This document shows, one piece after another, positions 60,622 through 64,000 of a stretch of 64,000 nucleotides of DNA. The position numbers and the translations under genes are program-made. The stretch's first letter is position 1. Every line of letters begins with the position of its first letter. The notes under the pieces were generated by a model that searched no databases, was not told the origin of the DNA, and worked only from the letters and a program-made list of their open reading frames with translations. This DNA comes from Fibrella aquatilis (lineage in GTDB: Bacteria; Bacteroidota; Bacteroidia; Cytophagales; Spirosomataceae): positions 1 to 64,000 of the forward strand of contig NZ_JAFMYU010000011.1 in assembly GCF_017353255.1 (NCBI RefSeq), given 5' to 3'.

Positions 60622-61104
60622 ATGAATCTTAATAACATTAAGCCGGCAAAAGGGTCAGTTCAGCAGCGCAAGCGAGTCGGTCGCGGTCAGGGTTCCGGTA
60701 TGGGCGGAACATCTACCCGTGGCCACAAAGGTGCACAGTCGCGCTCTGGCTACAGCCGCAAGCTGAACTTTGAAGGTGGTCAAATGCCCCTTCAGCGTCG
60801 CTTACCAAAATTTGGGTTCACTAACCCTACCCGCGTTGAGTACAAGCCTATCAATCTGGATACGCTCCAGGAGTTGGTAACAAATGCCAACGTCACAGTT
60901 GTCGACCTTGCTTTCCTGCAGGAGCATGGTTTCGCAGGTAAAAGAGACCTTATTAAGGTGCTTAGCCGTGGTGAAATCACATCAGCTGTAGAAGTGTCGG
61001 CTCATGGCTTCTCAGCAGCGGCTAAAGAAGCTATCGAGAAAGCAGGTGGTAAAGTGACTATTATTAGTCAAATTGCTAAAGCTGCGACACCGGAAGCTGT
61101 CTAA
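60622..61104 (+). CDS. rplO: Ribosomal protein L15 (uL15)
   Basis: 160 residues; Gly/Arg-rich N-terminus in contact with rRNA (KRVGRGQGSGMGGTSTRGHKGAQSRSG), then MPLQRRLPKFGFTN and a C-terminal globular domain. Precedes secY by 43 bp. Confidence 0.97.
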   Translation: MNLNNIKPAKGSVQQRKRVGRGQGSGMGGTSTRGHKGAQSRSGYSRKLNFEGGQMPLQRRLPKFGFTNPTRVEYKPINLDTLQELVTNANVTVVDLAFLQEHGFAGKRDLIKVLSRGEITSAVEVSAHGFSAAAKEAIEKAGGKVTIISQIAKAATPEAV

Positions 61105-61147
61105 ATTTCTCATCGAATAAACCCACCGGTAGCAACTGACCCGTTGT

Positions 61148-62464
61148 ATGAACCGATTCATCGAGACCATTAAGAATATTTTTTCAATAGAGGAGTTGAG
61201 GACCCGTATTCTCAACACTTTGTTGTTTATAACGGTCTTCCGGTTAGGGACGCACATTGTGCTGCCTGGCGTTAACCCAGACCGTTTGAACCTGCGTCCG
61301 CAAGGGTTGCTGGGACTACTTGATGCATTTGTGGGTGGAGCCTTTAGTAAGGCCTCTATTTTCGCATTGGGTATTATGCCCTATATCTCGGCATCGATCG
61401 CTATTCAACTGCTGACGCTGGCGTTGCCTTACTTCCAGAAAATGCAGAAGGAAGGTGAGTCGGGCCGGAAGAAGTTAAATCAGATCACCCGGGTGCTGAC
61501 TATCCTGGTTACTGCCGTTCAGGCCGTGACTTATATTCAGACAACCATTCCGGTTGAGGCGATGATGATTGACCGTACGTTGTTTACTATCGCATCGGTT
61601 TTCCTGCTCACCGCCGGCACTATCTTCTGTATGTGGCTAGGCGAGCGGATAACTGATAAAGGCATTGGCAATGGTATTTCGATGATCATCATGATCGGTA
61701 TCGTTTCCCGTTTTCCCGGTGCTATCATTGGTGAAGCCCAAACCCGTGGTACTTCGCAGATCTTCATCTTCTTTATTGAGATGGTAGCCCTGTACTTCGT
61801 GATCATGGGCGCTGTGTTGTTAACGCAGGCTGTACGTCGCATTCCAATTCAGTACGCCAAGCAGGTGGTAGGCAATAAAGTAGTAGGCGGTCAGCGGCAA
61901 TATCTGCCACTGAAGTTGAACGCTGCTGGTGTGATGCCCATCATCTTTGCGCAGGCACTGATGTTCATTCCAGGCTTTATGTTCGGTTTGGGTGCTGAGA
62001 AGAGCGAGACGGTTGCCAACATTGCCAACGTGTTCGGCGATTACACTTCATGGCAGTACAATTTGCTCTTTGCGTTCTTAATCATTGTGTTCACGTTCTT
62101 CTATACGGCTATCTCCGTCAATCCGACGCAGATATCGGATGATATGAAGCGGAGCGGTGGTTTCATTCCAGGTGTTAAGCCAGGTATTGCTACCTCCGAA
62201 TACATTGGTACTGTACTTGACCACATCACCCTGCCAGGTGCAATCATGCTGGCGATGGTAGCTATTCTGCCTTCGTTTGCCAGCAAACTTGGCATGACAA
62301 CAGCCTTTGCTGCCTTCTTTGGTGGCACGTCGCTACTGATCATGGTGGGGGTTGTGTTGGATACGCTGCAACAAATTGAGAGTTATCTGTTGATGCGTCG
62401 TTACGAAGGGCTGATGAAGTCAGGTCGAGTAAAGGGGCGTACAACTGATGCAGTGACGGTTTAA
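61148..62464 (+). CDS. secY: Protein translocase subunit SecY
   Basis: A 438-residue, ten-helix channel of the Sec system in the inner membrane. Family marks: FRLGTHIVLPGVNPDRL, ASIFALGIMPYISASIAIQLL (plug/TM2 region), GKGIGNGISMIIMIGI, QRQYLPLKLNAAGVMPIIFA and SGGFIPGVKPG. Works with SecE and SecG to export proteins, including the many signal-peptide proteins in this window. Slightly longer first cytosolic part than in E. coli; otherwise typical. Confidence 0.98.
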   Translation: MNRFIETIKNIFSIEELRTRILNTLLFITVFRLGTHIVLPGVNPDRLNLRPQGLLGLLDAFVGGAFSKASIFALGIMPYISASIAIQLLTLALPYFQKMQKEGESGRKKLNQITRVLTILVTAVQAVTYIQTTIPVEAMMIDRTLFTIASVFLLTAGTIFCMWLGERITDKGIGNGISMIIMIGIVSRFPGAIIGEAQTRGTSQIFIFFIEMVALYFVIMGAVLLTQAVRRIPIQYAKQVVGNKVVGGQRQYLPLKLNAAGVMPIIFAQALMFIPGFMFGLGAEKSETVANIANVFGDYTSWQYNLLFAFLIIVFTFFYTAISVNPTQISDDMKRSGGFIPGVKPGIATSEYIGTVLDHITLPGAIMLAMVAILPSFASKLGMTTAFAAFFGGTSLLIMVGVVLDTLQQIESYLLMRRYEGLMKSGRVKGRTTDAVTV

Positions 62465-62478
62465 TCTGTGCTGGTAGT

Positions 62479-63306
62479 ATGATCTATTTGCGGAGCGACG
62501 AGGAGGTTGAGATCATTCGGCAGAATGGACAAGTGCTTGGAAAGGCTCATGCTGAAGTGGCTAAGCTGATTCGGCCAGGGGTCACTACGAAGGAACTTGA
62601 CGCCGTTGCTCAGACGTTCATTAAGGATAATGGGGGCATTCCCTCGTTTTTGAACTTCAATAATGGCACTGCCACCCGGTTTCCGGGTGCTTTGTGCATC
62701 TCCGTCAATGAAGTAGTAGTACATGGTTTTCCCAGCCATTACGAACTGAAAGATGGTGACATTATTTCGGTAGACTGCGGTGTACATAAGCATGGTTATC
62801 ATGCCGATAGTGCTTATACATATCCAGTTGGGGAAGTAAGCCTGAGTGTGCGAAAGCTGTTAATGCGTACCAAAGAATCATTGTACGTAGGCATTGCAAA
62901 AGCTATTGATGGCAATCGGATTGGTGACATTGGCTATGCCATTCAAGCCTACGCTGAGCACCACGGGTATAGTATAGTGCGCGAACTGGTTGGGCATGGC
63001 GTAGGGTCAAACTTGCATGAAGAGCCGCAGGTACCAAACTACGGAAAGCGTGGACAGGGAGTGAAGTTGAAAGACGGCATGGTACTGGCTATCGAACCAA
63101 TGATAAACTTTGGTAAGAAAGGAGTTGTGCAAGAGCGGGATGGGTGGACAATACGTACGGCCGACCGTAAGCCTTCGGCTCACTTTGAGCATACCGTGGC
63201 AGTGCATAAAGGGAAAGCTGATGTACTTACCACGTTTGAATACATTGAAGCAGTGACGGCCAACACGAGTTTAGCCATCGAGTTGAACGAGACTGCTGCG
63301 GTTTAA
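62479..63306 (+). CDS. map: Type I methionine aminopeptidase
   Basis: A 275-residue enzyme removing the initiator Met. The metal ligands are in [43 protein letters not shown] and [13 protein letters not shown], with the final glutamate near [21 protein letters not shown] normal spc-operon location after secY. It would also expose Thr2 of the Anbu protein encoded upstream. Confidence 0.97.
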   Translation: MIYLRSDEEVEIIRQNGQVLGKAHAEVAKLIRPGVTTKELDAVAQTFIKDNGGIPSFLNFNNGTATRFPGALCISVNEVVVHGFPSHYELKDGDIISVDCGVHKHGYHADSAYTYPVGEVSLSVRKLLMRTKESLYVGIAKAIDGNRIGDIGYAIQAYAEHHGYSIVRELVGHGVGSNLHEEPQVPNYGKRGQGVKLKDGMVLAIEPMINFGKKGVVQERDGWTIRTADRKPSAHFEHTVAVHKGKADVLTTFEYIEAVTANTSLAIELNETAAV

Positions 63307-63313
63307 GGCAACT

Positions 63314-63532
63314 ATGGCGAAGCAAAATTCGATTGAACAGGATGGTATCATTCTCGAAGCATTGTCAAACGCAATGTTTCGGGTTGAGTTGGCCAACAAG
63401 CATGAAGTGATTGCACACATATCGGGTAAGATGCGGATGAACTACATCAAGATCCTGCCCGGTGACCGTGTGAAGTTGGAGATGTCGCCTTATGATTTGA
63501 GTAAGGCGCGGATTGTGTACCGGTACAAGTAA
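63314..63532 (+). CDS. infA: Translation initiation factor IF-1
   Basis: 72 residues, a single OB fold that blocks the A site during initiation. [70 protein letters not shown] is the full-length family sequence in outline; IAHISGKMR and DLSKARI are the key parts. Seven bases after map. Confidence 0.97.
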   Translation: MAKQNSIEQDGIILEALSNAMFRVELANKHEVIAHISGKMRMNYIKILPGDRVKLEMSPYDLSKARIVYRYK

Positions 63533-63546
63533 AATGACTAGCAACC

Positions 63547-63663
63547 ATGAAAGTCAAAGCGTCGATTAAAAAGCGCAGTGAAGACTGCATCGTGATCCGT
63601 CGGAAAGGAAAACTCTACGTGATCAACAAAAAGAATCCCCGTTACAAACAAAGACAAGGTTAA
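63547..63663 (+). CDS. rpmJ: Ribosomal protein L36 (bL36), cysteine-poor form
   Basis: 38 residues: [20 protein letters not shown] followed by a basic [10 protein letters not shown] end. Classical L36 has a CxxC..C..H zinc ribbon; here only one cysteine remains, so this is the zinc-free form. A very short gene between infA and rpsM, in its standard place. Confidence 0.95.
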   Translation: MKVKASIKKRSEDCIVIRRKGKLYVINKKNPRYKQRQG

Positions 63664-63669
63664 GCACAC

Positions 63670-64000
63670 ATGGCACGTATTGCAGGTGTTGACATCCCCG
63701 ATAAGAAGCGCGGCGCTATTTCGCTGACGTACATCTACGGTATCGGTCGGAGCGCAGCGAAAACGATCCTGACGAAAGCAGGCGTCGACGAAAACAAGAA
63801 AGTAAGCGAGTGGAACGACGATGAGTCGAGTGCCGTTCGTAACGCGATCAGTAACGAATTCAAGGTGGAAGGTGCCCTCAAGTCAGAGGTGCAACTAAAC
63901 ATCAAGCGTTTGATGGACATTGGCTGCTACCGTGGTCTGCGTCACCGCAAAGGGCTGCCCGTTCGTGGTCAGAAAACCAAGAACAACTCACGCACCCGGA
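63670..64000 (+). CDS. rpsM: Ribosomal protein S13 (uS13), partial at window end
   Basis: The first 110 residues of S13: [38 protein letters not shown] and [24 protein letters not shown], in the head of the small subunit. The gene continues beyond the end of the window, probably by about 15 residues, as the alpha part of the operon (rpsM, rpsK, rpsD, rpoA, rplQ). Confidence 0.96.
   Translation, partial: MARIAGVDIPDKKRGAISLTYIYGIGRSAAKTILTKAGVDENKKVSEWNDDESSAVRNAISNEFKVEGALKSEVQLNIKRLMDIGCYRGLRHRKGLPVRGQKTKNNSRTR

Noticed and set aside
1-64000. tRNA, rRNA, prophage or IS elements
   Set aside because: I saw no cloverleaf-like segments in the gaps, no transposase or integrase genes and no phage genes.

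Overview
The window reads as chromosomal DNA of a Bacteroidota member, most likely order Cytophagales and close to Spirosoma or its relatives. The evidence is the combination of a GldA-type gliding ABC ATPase, a gliding-motility/T9SS (CHU_C-type) C-terminal domain protein, an outer-membrane beta-barrel receptor with a carboxypeptidase-regulatory domain, bifunctional RibBA, DUF4292, DUF2795 and BatA-type proteins, and promoters with a TAnnTTTG -7 box. GC is moderately high, with an AT-richer toxin-antitoxin island. Genus-level placement is inference.

Layout. 0.03-6.35 kb: a DUF748 protein, a cation/proton antiporter, then a tightly overlapping cassette (dipeptide epimerase, PLP alpha-oxoamine-synthase-like enzyme, class A beta-lactamase-like serine hydrolase, lipoprotein). 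6.4-21.6 kb: mostly minus-strand metabolism and envelope genes (sugar isomerase, cytochrome c, RluA-type pseudouridine synthase, panB, EnvC-like M23 protein, DUF4292 lipoprotein, TPR protein, two SDRs, fmt, folA, ChbG-like deacetylase, a VapBC-like pair, an APC permease), interrupted by greA on the plus strand with a leader that looks like an attenuator. 21.7-29.9 kb: gldA, aldose epimerase, DUF2795, ribBA, a T9SS cargo protein, YbaB, a glycosyltransferase and a lipoprotein methyltransferase. 30.1-45.1 kb: a TonB-dependent-receptor-like protein, an isolated nuoD, an orphan histidine kinase, mog, an MFS pump, an Anbu proteasome homologue with a transglutaminase, SUI1, a lipid kinase with a tiny membrane protein in front, and a BatA-like protein. 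45.4-49.9 kb: two probable Fe(II)/2-oxoglutarate oxygenases, two GT2 glycosyltransferases and an aldo/keto reductase, probably one glycan or small-molecule locus. 51.3-64 kb: the S10-spc-alpha ribosomal operon from rplC to rpsM (cut by the window edge), including secY, map, infA and the short genes rpmD and rpmJ.

The most unusual signal is a dense family of long intergenic palindromes, about 16 in 64 kb. Their outer arms are built from degenerate 7-bp units and differ in sequence from locus to locus, yet the two arms of one copy match each other closely (up to 46 of 46 and 42 of 42 bp). Many contain a nested GC-rich inner arm (TTGCTGACGCG or TTGCTTCGCG-like), and three carry the same 26-bp core and a related loop. 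They fill intergenic gaps almost exactly, starting at or a few bases after stop codons and ending 3-14 bases before start codons. Two lie inside the S10 operon. In several copies one arm has one or two extra 7-bp units. I see no transposase or other obvious partner gene in the window.
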